Of a DNA stretch of 64,000 nt, positions 1 to 8,190 are shown in pieces. Source of the stretch: Oscillospiraceae bacterium. Lineage in GTDB: Bacteria > Bacillota > Clostridia > Oscillospirales > Ruminococcaceae. The stretch lies in assembly GCA_030539275.1 (NCBI GenBank), contig JAUNSK010000020.1:1-64000 (forward strand), read 5' to 3'. Below the pieces are notes generated by a model. The model did no database searches, was not told the DNA's origin, and saw nothing but the letters and a program-made list of their open reading frames with translations. A program made the translations under genes and the position numbers. Numbering within the stretch: the first letter of the stretch is position 1; each line of letters opens with the position of its first letter.

Positions 1-1
1 T

Positions 2-793
2 TCTGACAACGGCAGTGCACAGCCCCAGAACCCCGGTCCCCAGTTTACTCAGTATGGCAGCTCTCAGGCTCAGAATCAGGGTTCTCAGTTTACTCAGTAC
101 GGCAGCACTCAGGCCCAGGGAATATCTGAACAGAATAATACTGTCAATATGAAGAGTCAGAAATCAGTAACTGACACAGGGCTCGGTGATATTGCTCCAC
201 CGCAGCTTGAAGATGAACCGCCTGTTAACCAGAGATACGTACCAAGGTATGCTGATCCTGATCTTGAAGCAGCAAAAAAACAAAGCGTTGACAGAGCTAT
301 CAAGGGTTCAATAAGCGCTGCAAATGAAAGCCTTGACAAAGAAAAGAGCCTTGCAGCATATCGTGATTTTATGCGTGAAAAAGAGTCAGACATGGCTAAA
401 AAAGGTGCTAAGGCAGTTGTTTTCCTTATGATAGGCACTCTTATATCCGGTCTTATTACTTTTCTGTATACCTCATTTGCCATGAAGTCCGGCTGTCCGG
501 ATGTACTGGGTTCGATCAACAGCTTTTATATAGCAGTCGGCATTGCTCAGCTCCTGGCAGGAGGACTTATGCTTGCACCTACAAAATCAACTCAGAAAGC
601 ATCTTCAACGATCCTTACACTTGCAACGATCGTTCATGTAATACCTGGTGTAATTGTAATGCTGAATAAACAGAATATAAAAATTGCTGTCATATTATAT
701 CTTGCAGTACTGATATTAAATATCGCTGTCTGCTTTACTCTCGGTTCTAATGAGAATATTAAAAAGCACTATAACGGACATGAGATAGACTGA
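2..793 (+). CDS. Membrane protein with Gln/Gly-rich repeats, 5' end outside window
   Basis: The reading frame is open from the window edge, so the N-terminus is missing; 263 residues are visible. The first ~45 residues are Gln/Asn/Gly/Ser-rich with a 15-residue repeat. A charged helical stretch (roughly residues 80-135) follows, then four hydrophobic segments that look like membrane helices. No catalytic motif is visible and I do not recognise the family. The layout (soluble disordered N-terminus, four-helix C-terminal domain) suggests a cytoplasmic tail anchored in the membrane. It ends before a bidirectional terminator facing the convergent VanY-type gene. The first Met (position 149) lies inside the repeat-bearing frame and is probably not the start. 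Confidence 0.75.
   Translation, partial: SDNGSAQPQNPGPQFTQYGSSQAQNQGSQFTQYGSTQAQGISEQNNTVNMKSQKSVTDTGLGDIAPPQLEDEPPVNQRYVPRYADPDLEAAKKQSVDRAIKGSISAANESLDKEKSLAAYRDFMREKESDMAKKGAKAVVFLMIGTLISGLITFLYTSFAMKSGCPDVLGSINSFYIAVGIAQLLAGGLMLAPTKSTQKASSTILTLATIVHVIPGVIVMLNKQNIKIAVILYLAVLILNIAVCFTLGSNENIKKHYNGHEID
41..118 (+). repeat. 45-bp in-frame tandem repeat, two visible units
   Basis: Two near-identical 33-bp blocks start at 41 and 86, a 45-bp period. Both encode QFTQYGS(S/T)QAQ. They lie in the truncated membrane protein and may continue upstream of the window. Confidence 0.7.
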
Positions 794-880
794 TGTAATA
801 TCACTTACATACTCCCCGCTGTATTTAAGCTTTAAATATTATACAGCATCAGTACATGAAATAATTATTTACAGTATATA

Positions 881-925
881 AAAGAAAACAACCTGAGAGA
901 TAAAAACTCTGAGGTTGTTTTCTTT
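881..925. terminator. Bidirectional terminator
   Basis: A 19-bp stem (881-899 with 907-925, one mismatch) is flanked by an A-run on the left and a T-run on the right. It separates the convergent genes ending at 793 and 968 and can serve both. Confidence 0.8.
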
Positions 926-967
926 TATATAAGCTGCACTTCAAGCGGTAAAAAATTCTTTCTTTTA

Positions 968-2041
968 TTACTGTTCATCTGCTGATGATATCTCAGAACC
1001 AAACATGTTCATTGATGAATACATCGTAATAAGATCTTCATTATAATCTGCTGACAGTGAATCAATTTTTAAAGTCACTATAAATCCATCCACGTTATTG
1101 CCAGAAATACTATATACATCTTTATCAGAAGACAGAACCGCACGTGTACTCAGCGGAATTTTTGTTGTAGAGCTGTCCTGCTGTGCCGGCACATAATAAA
1201 TTGAATAAAACTCATTGTCTGAGTACTTGTATTCAAAAGGTGATTCAAATGAGAATTCCTTCAGGAAATCTATATAGTCCTCGTAAGGCATACCAAGTTT
1301 TTTCACGATAGTAGCATGCGGTGCACCGATATATCTGAAATGCCATGATTCAGCTTTGTACTTTGTAACCTCTTTATTAGCTTCAGTATATCTTAAAAAC
1401 ATGCCGTACTTGTCTGCGTTTTCATATACCCAGGAATACTCGCCCTCATCCCTGAGTGCTGAGCAGTAGCCGTCATTAACAGCAAAATCCATCGCAAGTC
1501 CGGTATGATGTTCACTGTATCCGGGAGGTGCTACACTGTCTGAGGTAGTAAGTCCGGTCATCTCAATATCTTCATTATACAATTCTCTCTGTGTATCAAC
1601 ACTGCGGTATCCGCTGTTGGCTATAACATCATTATAACCGGTTACAGTCTGGAAATCATCCAGCATTCTGTTTATGCTCTGTGCCATCTGTGAATCAAGC
1701 TTCATATCTTCCTGGCTTATAGTATAGCTGTCTGTTTTAGTATCTGTAAGACTGACCATATTTAGATTTGAGCCCTTGTATTCATGGTCTCTGTTTACAA
1801 GTATAAGATTTCCGCTGTCCAGCTGATCATTTGAATAATTTATATATATCGGTATACAATCTGATTTTACATTTGCAAGCTGCATACTGTATTCATATCC
1901 TTTGTCAGACGCACTGCTGTCTGTTTTGTCAGAACCTGTTGCAACAGCTGATGAGTCTGAAAAAAAACAGAATTTAACTGCCACAGCTGCAGCAGCGCCG
2001 ACAAGTATTATTGCTGCTATTACTCCTTCTTTTTTTGACAT
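968..2041 (-). CDS. D-alanyl-D-alanine carboxypeptidase, VanY/M15B type
   Basis: Membrane-anchored peptidase predicted to trim the terminal D-Ala from peptidoglycan stem peptides. An N-terminal membrane helix (about residues 7-27) is followed by a Ser/Asp-rich linker. The M15B zinc motifs are present: SGYRS (143-147), SxHxxGxAxD at 176-185 (H178, D185) and ExWH at 231-234. About 120 residues follow the catalytic core and are not assigned. The length of 357 exceeds a minimal VanY. The gene is monocistronic, with its own promoter upstream and a shared terminator downstream. The motifs make the family secure; the substrate is inferred. Confidence 0.9.
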   Translation of the reverse strand: MSKKEGVIAAIILVGAAAAVAVKFCFFSDSSAVATGSDKTDSSASDKGYEYSMQLANVKSDCIPIYINYSNDQLDSGNLILVNRDHEYKGSNLNMVSLTDTKTDSYTISQEDMKLDSQMAQSINRMLDDFQTVTGYNDVIANSGYRSVDTQRELYNEDIEMTGLTTSDSVAPPGYSEHHTGLAMDFAVNDGYCSALRDEGEYSWVYENADKYGMFLRYTEANKEVTKYKAESWHFRYIGAPHATIVKKLGMPYEDYIDFLKEFSFESPFEYKYSDNEFYSIYYVPAQQDSSTTKIPLSTRAVLSSDKDVYSISGNNVDGFIVTLKIDSLSADYNEDLITMYSSMNMFGSEISSADEQ

Positions 2042-2091
2042 AATAAAATCATTCCTTTTTATCTTTGTTTTTTTACGACATTAATATATTA

Positions 2092-2120
2092 AGTATATCA
2101 CATGTCATAGAACAATACAA
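2092..2120 (-). promoter_or_regulatory. SigA-type promoter of the VanY-type gene
   Basis: On the minus strand TTGTAT (2120-2115) and TATACT (2097-2092) are separated by 17 bp and lie about 50 bp upstream of the ATG at 2041. Confidence 0.55.
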
Positions 2121-2163
2121 CAACAAAATATATACATAATTTACCAGTTAAGGGACCGTATAA

Positions 2164-2202
2164 AGCAAAAGTCTGATTCTGAAGTTGAACCAGACTTTTG
2201 CT
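2164..2202 (-). terminator. Terminator of the M23 hydrolase gene
   Basis: A perfect 12-bp stem (2164-2175 with 2191-2202) lies about 70 bp past the stop of the 2273-3979 gene. On the minus strand it is followed by a short T-rich tract. Confidence 0.65.
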
Positions 2203-2272
2203 GCTTGTGGTATTTTGACCGTCATCCGGCGATCGGAGGTTGTTTTGTGTTTTATATGTTATGAAGTAATTA

Positions 2273-3979
2273 TCAGTTGTTGACTTTAATAAAATTTGCA
2301 GGATTCTGACAGATATTATTGCATCTTACTTCAAAGTGAAGATGATTTCCGGTAGAATCACCGGTTGTCCCAACCTCACCTATAAGTTCACCCTGTCCTA
2401 CCTTTGCGCCGTTTACTGCTATTACCTTGCTCATATGTCCGTACAGAGTAACATAACCGTCACCATGATCTATCATAACAAAGTATCCGTATCCGCCGGT
2501 ATTCCATCCGGCTGCGATTACTGTTCCTTCTCCTGCAGCATATATTGCAGTGCCTGAAGGTGCTGCGATGTCAAGTCCCTTATGATTTCTGTAACCGCCG
2601 AATGTATCGCTGATATATCCGCCGTTTACCGGCCATATATACTGACCTGAACCAGCAAGTACAGTATCAGATGAAGTTGGAAGAGGATTAGCTTCCTGTT
2701 TCTTGGTTCCTACTGAAAGCATTTCAGATACAGGATCCTTGATCTTCTGAACTTCAACTACTTTTCTGGATACTTCCTTATCATTTTCATATGTAACTTC
2801 AACAATATTTTTGTTTTCACCATTTACACCGTCAATGAGAATTTCCTGCTGACCTGCATACATTGAATCATCATTGACTGTCATAGTTTCATATGCTACA
2901 GATACTGTTTCTTCTACCCGTTTTGTAACACATACAGGTATATTCTGCATATTGACCTGAACTATAAGATCATCACCAATAAGACACAGATCCGGATCTG
3001 TGATCTGAGGGTTTATAGCAAGAAGATCATCAACTGTCATATTGTATGCCTGCGCAATCGTAATGAGTGAATCGCCTTCCTGTATTGTATAATGACATTC
3101 TTCTTTTCCGCCGTTTATGTAATCAATAATTGTCTGTGGGTCAACCACAGCAGTTGTTGAGTACTGACCTGCCCTGTATTCTACGTTTTTGCTGAGTGAA
3201 ACAGATACTATGTCATCTGATGCTGCTGATGCATCATCAAGTTTTTTCGTAATTGCTTCCTTTATTGAGCTGTCATTCATAACAGCACCCATAAACTGAT
3301 TGTCTATGTAAATTCCGCTGGATTTAATAAAGTTTGCATCTGTACAGCCCATCAGGTTATTGACAAGTTCATAAGGTTCTTTAAAGTCAGCCTGTACTGG
3401 CGCTGATGAAAGTTTGCTGTCAAGAGAGATTATCTCTGCGCGGCTGAGTTCATCAGAAGCAGCTATAAAGGAATCAGCATTTATTTCGATCCCTGCTGAC
3501 TGGCCTGAAATATACGAATCAACTGTGCTTTCAACCTTTTTTGCACTGCTTAATACTGTTGCAAATACCAGAACCGCAGCTACAGGAACAGCATAGTTGA
3601 CTGCCTTTGAAAAGAACTGTTTTGATCTTGAATCTGCCACGCTGCTTACTGTAACATCCTTAGCAGCAGAGACAGCCTTGTATTTTTTGTTTGAAATTTT
3701 TATACATGAAACAAAAGGTTTAAGAACGTTTCTTCCGACCTTCTTGAATTTACTTATTACACCGGTTATCAATGCCGTAGTACGTGAGCTGAATGCCTTT
3801 ACGCTGTCACGAAGTATTTTATTAAGCTTTTTCAAGAGTAATATAACACAATACGTTACGTAGGTTCCGAGTCTCACCATTGCCCTTGAAAATGTTATTC
3901 TATTCTTCTGCACCATTGTATTGTTTGCATTTGCGACGAAAACGTCTTTTGAATTATTGTTAAGACGTTTTGTACCCAT
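2273..3979 (-). CDS. Cell-wall hydrolase: LysM, G5 and peptidase M23
   Basis: Predicted peptidoglycan endopeptidase of the LytM/M23 family, 568 residues. A basic N-terminus and one membrane segment in the first third are followed by a LysM domain starting near the YTIQEGDSLITIAQAY motif, a G5 domain, and a C-terminal M23 domain carrying NHKGLDIA and HLHFEV zinc ligands. The frame can be extended to a TTG at 3997, but that codon lies on the Shine-Dalgarno sequence AAGGGAG; the ATG at 3979, eight bases further on, is the likely start. The upstream region has direct repeats resembling OmpR-family binding sites. LysM and G5 suggest cell-wall targeting, and the membrane segment suggests anchoring. 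Confidence 0.92.
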   Translation of the reverse strand: MGTKRLNNNSKDVFVANANNTMVQKNRITFSRAMVRLGTYVTYCVILLLKKLNKILRDSVKAFSSRTTALITGVISKFKKVGRNVLKPFVSCIKISNKKYKAVSAAKDVTVSSVADSRSKQFFSKAVNYAVPVAAVLVFATVLSSAKKVESTVDSYISGQSAGIEINADSFIAASDELSRAEIISLDSKLSSAPVQADFKEPYELVNNLMGCTDANFIKSSGIYIDNQFMGAVMNDSSIKEAITKKLDDASAASDDIVSVSLSKNVEYRAGQYSTTAVVDPQTIIDYINGGKEECHYTIQEGDSLITIAQAYNMTVDDLLAINPQITDPDLCLIGDDLIVQVNMQNIPVCVTKRVEETVSVAYETMTVNDDSMYAGQQEILIDGVNGENKNIVEVTYENDKEVSRKVVEVQKIKDPVSEMLSVGTKKQEANPLPTSSDTVLAGSGQYIWPVNGGYISDTFGGYRNHKGLDIAAPSGTAIYAAGEGTVIAAGWNTGGYGYFVMIDHGDGYVTLYGHMSKVIAVNGAKVGQGELIGEVGTTGDSTGNHLHFEVRCNNICQNPANFIKVNN

Positions 3980-4025
3980 TATAACAGCTCCCTTCAATTA
4001 TTACAAATCAGTAACACTGTTAATA

Positions 4026-4053
4026 ATTATAACCGATTATAAGAAAAATGCAA
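4026..4053 (-). promoter_or_regulatory. Promoter of the M23 hydrolase gene
   Basis: Minus-strand TTGCAT (4053-4048), a 16-bp spacer and TATAAT (4031-4026) lie about 50 bp upstream of the ATG at 3979. Confidence 0.5.
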
Positions 4054-4177
4054 TGCTTTTTGGAATAAAATTCCTGTAATACAATGTTTTTTGTTAGGTT
4101 TGTCCTATCTGTTATAAATAAATATCGCATTTTTATTCAATATTACATGCTTTTTTGTTCATTTTTCTATGAGTCAA

Positions 4178-4291
4178 TGTAATTATTTCGTAACTACATC
4201 GTAACAAAGAAAAATATTTCCGTTACAAAAGAGTAAATTATGCATGTCCTTATAAACAAAATCAGCTATCAATAGTTACAAACACATTACA
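4178..4291. promoter_or_regulatory. Cluster of 11-bp-phased GTAAC direct repeats
   Basis: The 316-bp gap 3980-4295 holds TGTAAT, CGTAAC and CGTAAC at 4178, 4189 and 4200, each separated by exactly five bases. A TGTAAT-N5-TGTAAC pair lies on the opposite strand at 4291-4275. This matches the form of WalR boxes (TGTWAH-N5-TGTWAH), which control cell-wall hydrolases in other Firmicutes. The sites lie upstream of the M23 gene; function is inferred. Confidence 0.4.
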
Positions 4292-4295
4292 AAAG

Positions 4296-5171
4296 TTACA
4301 CTATATCATTCCATTTCATGGAGTACTTTCTCATCAATCCTGCCATTTCTTCATTTAGAGGTGCTTTTACTTCTATGATCTTCTGAGCAACTGAGTCATT
4401 AATGATCATTTCACCACAGTGAAGAGCCTGTCCCGTAATATCTTCACATGATCCTCCGTACATATCATCTCCTGCAAGAGGATGTCCTTTCCATGAAAAA
4501 TGCACACGTATCTGATGCGTTCTGCCCGTCTCAAGCTTTACCCTTACGAATGTATATTTGTCACAGACACTTACCACGCTGTAATGAGTAACCGCACGCT
4601 GTCCGCTCTCACATACTCCTCTTTTTATTATAGATTCTTTCAGTCTTCCTATCGGGGCATCTATTACTCCGTCTTTCTCAACTTTGCCGCATACAAGAGC
4701 ATAATAAGTTTTTTCGACTGACTTCTGGAGAATTGCTGCAGTATGCGGATCCTTGGCAGCAAGACAGAGTCCTGAGGTATTTCTGTCAAGCCTGTTTACA
4801 GGACGGAATGAACAGTCAGGATAAAGATAACTAAAGTAGTTTCCCAGAGTATCATCCCTGTGTTTTATTGACGGATGGACAGGCATATTGCGCGGCTTGT
4901 TAAAAACAACAAAAGAATCATTCTCATATGCAACAGGCACATAAACTGAGGAATTTGCTGTCTGTATGTCTTTGTCATCTATCAGCAGTCTTATAGTATC
5001 ACCGGGATTTACATTATCTATAGTACGGATGAGCAGACCATCTCTGGTTATTCCCATAGGCTGCTGCTTAAGCTTTGTAATAAGTCTTTTTGATACGGAT
5101 TTTTCACTGCGTAGAAATTTTTCAAGAGTCATGCTGCCTGAAGTATCGTTTGTAAATATAAGTTCTTTCAT
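4296..5171 (-). CDS. RluA-family pseudouridine synthase
   Basis: Predicted rRNA pseudouridine synthase of the RluA/RluD family, 291 residues. An S4-like N-terminal segment precedes the catalytic domain. The catalytic Asp lies in RLDRNTSGL, and the family motif GRTHQIRVHF is near the C-terminus. A longer frame to 5285 would overlap the upstream phosphatase gene by more than 100 bp; the ATG at 5171 encodes a normal family N-terminus (MKELIF) and lies four bases past the phosphatase stop. The two genes are therefore probably co-transcribed. Substrate position in rRNA cannot be read from the sequence. Confidence 0.9.
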   Translation of the reverse strand: MKELIFTNDTSGSMTLEKFLRSEKSVSKRLITKLKQQPMGITRDGLLIRTIDNVNPGDTIRLLIDDKDIQTANSSVYVPVAYENDSFVVFNKPRNMPVHPSIKHRDDTLGNYFSYLYPDCSFRPVNRLDRNTSGLCLAAKDPHTAAILQKSVEKTYYALVCGKVEKDGVIDAPIGRLKESIIKRGVCESGQRAVTHYSVVSVCDKYTFVRVKLETGRTHQIRVHFSWKGHPLAGDDMYGGSCEDITGQALHCGEMIINDSVAQKIIEVKAPLNEEMAGLMRKYSMKWNDIV

Positions 5172-5175
5172 TTTA

Positions 5176-5796
5176 CTACTCTTTATAGTATGGCATTCTT
5201 CCGAGAATTTCAAATGCCTGGGACTGCTGCCACATCTGTGCTGTAACAAGTACCTCAAAGCCTTCACCGATTTCACATGATACATCTGATGGCTTGTACT
5301 TAGGAAGTCCGAAGCATGAGATTATATTTGTGATTACTCCTGAATGTGTTACCACAGCTGCTGAGAGAAAATCATTGTTCATCATATCGATAATTATTTT
5401 ATCGAGTGCCTTATACAGTCTTGAAACTAGTTCAACAAGGCTTTCACCGTTCGGCGGGGAATTTTCAATACCTCCCTTGAGCCAGCTTTTGTATTCAGGC
5501 ATATTTATCAGCTCCTCAACACTTTTGCCTTCAAAATCACCGAAATCCATTTCTCTCAGATCATTTACCGTGAGGATCTCCTTATTGTCGAATAAAATCT
5601 CTGCAGTTTCCAGACACCTTTTCATCGGACTGCTGTAAACTCTCTCAACTCTCGGATACTCATATTCATCAAGCTTATCGGTCAGTTCCTGTCTTCCCTT
5701 TGACGACAGAGAATAATCAGTTTTGCCTATATATATACCCTGTTCATTGGCCTGTGTTTTCCCATGCCTTACAAAATAAATTCTGTATCCTCTCAA
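5176..5796 (-). CDS. Histidine phosphatase family protein
   Basis: Phosphoglycerate mutase-like phosphatase of about 206 residues. It carries the phospho-acceptor motif VRHGKTQAN near the N-terminus, the acidic EMDFGDFEG motif and the second catalytic His in VTHSG. It resembles alpha-ribazole phosphatases and small-molecule phosphatases, but nothing here fixes the substrate. An ATG at 5811 overlaps the only Shine-Dalgarno sequence (GGAGG, 5807-5803), so the in-frame TTG at 5796, seven bases downstream, is the better start. It is followed within four bases by the pseudouridine synthase gene. Confidence 0.85.
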   Translation of the reverse strand: MRGYRIYFVRHGKTQANEQGIYIGKTDYSLSSKGRQELTDKLDEYEYPRVERVYSSPMKRCLETAEILFDNKEILTVNDLREMDFGDFEGKSVEELINMPEYKSWLKGGIENSPPNGESLVELVSRLYKALDKIIIDMMNNDFLSAAVVTHSGVITNIISCFGLPKYKPSDVSCEIGEGFEVLVTAQMWQQSQAFEILGRMPYYKE

Positions 5797-5894
5797 ACTT
5801 TTTTCCTCCATTTATATTTTATAATATTTCTTTACATTATTAAGTTTTTGATATATAATTATTATGAAATGCCTGTTTATAATTATATTAAAAA

Positions 5895-6875
5895 ATGCGG
5901 GAGCTGATATATATTTCTAGGATTTTAAAGTACATACTTCCTGTGGTTTTGCTTGCCGCTGCAGGCACAGTTCTTTATACATTTTATCACAAGCACAATA
6001 ATTATACAAGCACATTTTTTTCTCTGGATACTGTTGTATGTATACAGTCAGACAGCAATATAATAAATGAATCCAAAACTGAAATACAGAGAATAAATAA
6101 TATATTTGATATCTATTCTCCTTCCTCCGATGCATACATTCTTAACAAAAACAAAACTCTTAATCAGTGTCCTGACATAATCAGTGCAGTAAAGCAGACA
6201 TTTGCACTAAACGATAATTTCGGTCCTGCTGTTGATATAACATCAGGAAAAATAAATCTTCTGTGGCATAACGAAACGGAAAACGGACGGATACCTGAAA
6301 ACAGTGATATTCAAAAAGCTCTTGAATACCGGGGCTCCGAAAATGTAAGCATCGGGGAAGACGGCGAAATAACACTTTCATGCGGCATCAGTCTTGATTT
6401 CGGTGCCGTAGCCAAAGGCTATGCCCTGGACAGACTATATAATATGTATACTGACCAGGATATCCACAATGCCGTAGTTTCTTTTGGTTCCTCCGTACTT
6501 CTCTACTCAATTGACAAGGACAAAACATTTGATGTTTCCGTAAGATCTGATCATGATACGATCGCCGGCACTGTTACAGTAAATCCATGCTTTGTATCTT
6601 CATCAGGAGATTACGAACGCTATACCGAAATTGACAATGTCAGATATCATCATATAATAGACCTGTCAACAGGCTTTCCGACAGACACAGGACTTAAGTC
6701 TGTAACAGTTTTTTCTGACGCAGGACTGAAATCTGATTTTCTTTCTACTATGATCTTTATTGACGGAGTATCTTCTGTCAGCAAATATCTGTCATCACCC
6801 GACTTTGATGTCGTTGCGACTGATAATGACGGTAATATATATGTAAGTCAAGGCATTACTCTTAAAAAATCTTAA
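5895..6875 (+). CDS. apbE: ApbE-family FMN transferase, Rnf flavinylation
   Basis: Predicted FAD:protein FMN transferase that attaches FMN covalently to Thr in RnfG and RnfD. An N-terminal hydrophobic segment (about residues 10-30) serves as signal or anchor, so the enzyme acts outside the membrane. Family motifs visible are LDFGAVAKGYALD and HHIIDLSTGFPTDTG, followed by the SDFLSTMIFI region that carries the metal-binding Asp. The length of 326 is normal. The gene lies 20 bp upstream of rnfC and has the same orientation, so its role in maturing this Rnf complex is well supported by context. The exact start is uncertain because the ATG at 5895 has no clear ribosome-binding site. Confidence 0.9.
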   Translation: MRELIYISRILKYILPVVLLAAAGTVLYTFYHKHNNYTSTFFSLDTVVCIQSDSNIINESKTEIQRINNIFDIYSPSSDAYILNKNKTLNQCPDIISAVKQTFALNDNFGPAVDITSGKINLLWHNETENGRIPENSDIQKALEYRGSENVSIGEDGEITLSCGISLDFGAVAKGYALDRLYNMYTDQDIHNAVVSFGSSVLLYSIDKDKTFDVSVRSDHDTIAGTVTVNPCFVSSSGDYERYTEIDNVRYHHIIDLSTGFPTDTGLKSVTVFSDAGLKSDFLSTMIFIDGVSSVSKYLSSPDFDVVATDNDGNIYVSQGITLKKS

Positions 6876-6895
6876 TCCTGAAAGGAGTTTGAGGC

Positions 6896-8170
6896 ATGAA
6901 AAGGCTTAACAGCATTAAAATCAATCATGCTAAGGGTACAGCAGAATGTGCCGCTGTACCATTTCCGGTTCCCTCATACGTAAAGATCCCCATGTCAATG
7001 AATATGGGTGCTCCGTGCATACCTCTCGTAAAAAAAGGTGACACTGTTCTCGTCGGTCAGAAAATAGGTGACACTGATGCATTTTTTTCCGCGCCCGTTC
7101 ACTCCAGTGTTTCCGGTACAGTACGTGATGTCAGTGATTACAGACTTGTAAGTGGTATAGTCTGCAAGGCAGTTGAGATCGATACTGATGCTGAACAGAC
7201 AATGGCAGAGTTTACACCTCCGGTAATCAATGACAAGGATTCATTTCTCAAAGCTGTACGTGAGAGCGGAGCCTGCGGTCTTGGAGGTGCCGGATTTCCC
7301 ACCCATATAAAGCTTAATCCAAAAACTGAAATTGATACCCTGATCATCAATGCAGCCGAATGTGAACCTTACATCACTTCCGACTACAGACAGATGCTCG
7401 AACGGCCTGAGAATGTACTTGGCGGAATCCGACTCATAATGAAATACCTGTCTATTCCAAAAACGATCCTTGCAATTGAAAACAACAAACCTGCCGCAAT
7501 AGAAGAATTCAGAAAGCTCACTGAGAACGATCCTTCTGTTGAGGTATTTGCGCTGCCTTCAAGATACCCTCAGGGAGCTGAAAAGGTAATAATCCATTCA
7601 ACCACAGGACGAGTAGTAATGGAAGGTCAGCTGCCTTCTGATCAGAAGGTTATAGTAATGAACGTTTCTACCGCCGCTTTTATCTACAAATATACCGAAA
7701 CTGGCATGCCTCTTATCAGAAGACGTCTGACAGTCGAAGGAAGTGCGGTCAGAAAACCTCAGAATGTCATTGCACCGGTCGGAACACTTATAAGTGATAT
7801 ACTGAAGTTCTGTGATACAGATATGGAAAGCATAAAAAAACTCATTACAGGCGGACCAATGATGGGAACATGCCTCATTACACCGGAAACTCCGGTAACT
7901 AAAACCAGCAACTCTATTCTTGCACTGAGCGAGTATAAAGAACCTGTCACATCAGCCTGCATCAGATGCGGCAGCTGTATCAGGGCATGTCCTCTGAAAC
8001 TTATGCCTACCGAAATGGAAAAATCATACAAACGAAGAGATGTTGAGGCGCTGTGCAGACTGAAAGTCACTCTCTGTATGAACTGCGGTTCATGTACATA
8101 TGTATGTCCTGCAAACAGAAGACTTGCAGAAACAAATCAGCTTGCAAAAGCACTGATACCAAGAAAATAG
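6896..8170 (+). CDS. rnfC: Rnf complex subunit RnfC
   Basis: Peripheral NADH-binding, iron-sulfur subunit of the ion-pumping ferredoxin:NAD oxidoreductase, 424 residues. The N-terminus has the barrel-sandwich type fold region, followed by the glycine-rich nucleotide/FMN-binding motif GLGGAGFPTHIKL. Two 4Fe-4S motifs lie at the C-terminus: CIRCGSCIRACP and CMNCGSCTYVCP. The ATG is preceded by AAAGGAG at good spacing. It is the first structural gene of the operon after apbE. No residue needed for function appears to be missing. Confidence 0.95.
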   Translation: MKRLNSIKINHAKGTAECAAVPFPVPSYVKIPMSMNMGAPCIPLVKKGDTVLVGQKIGDTDAFFSAPVHSSVSGTVRDVSDYRLVSGIVCKAVEIDTDAEQTMAEFTPPVINDKDSFLKAVRESGACGLGGAGFPTHIKLNPKTEIDTLIINAAECEPYITSDYRQMLERPENVLGGIRLIMKYLSIPKTILAIENNKPAAIEEFRKLTENDPSVEVFALPSRYPQGAEKVIIHSTTGRVVMEGQLPSDQKVIVMNVSTAAFIYKYTETGMPLIRRRLTVEGSAVRKPQNVIAPVGTLISDILKFCDTDMESIKKLITGGPMMGTCLITPETPVTKTSNSILALSEYKEPVTSACIRCGSCIRACPLKLMPTEMEKSYKRRDVEALCRLKVTLCMNCGSCTYVCPANRRLAETNQLAKALIPRK

Positions 8171-8190
8171 TATAACCGGAGGTAAATATT

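Noticed and set aside
3980-3997. TTG start for the M23 hydrolase gene
   Set aside because: The codon lies on the Shine-Dalgarno sequence itself. The same applies to upstream starts of the phosphatase (5811), pfkA (12881), trpF (32038) and trmK (54617).
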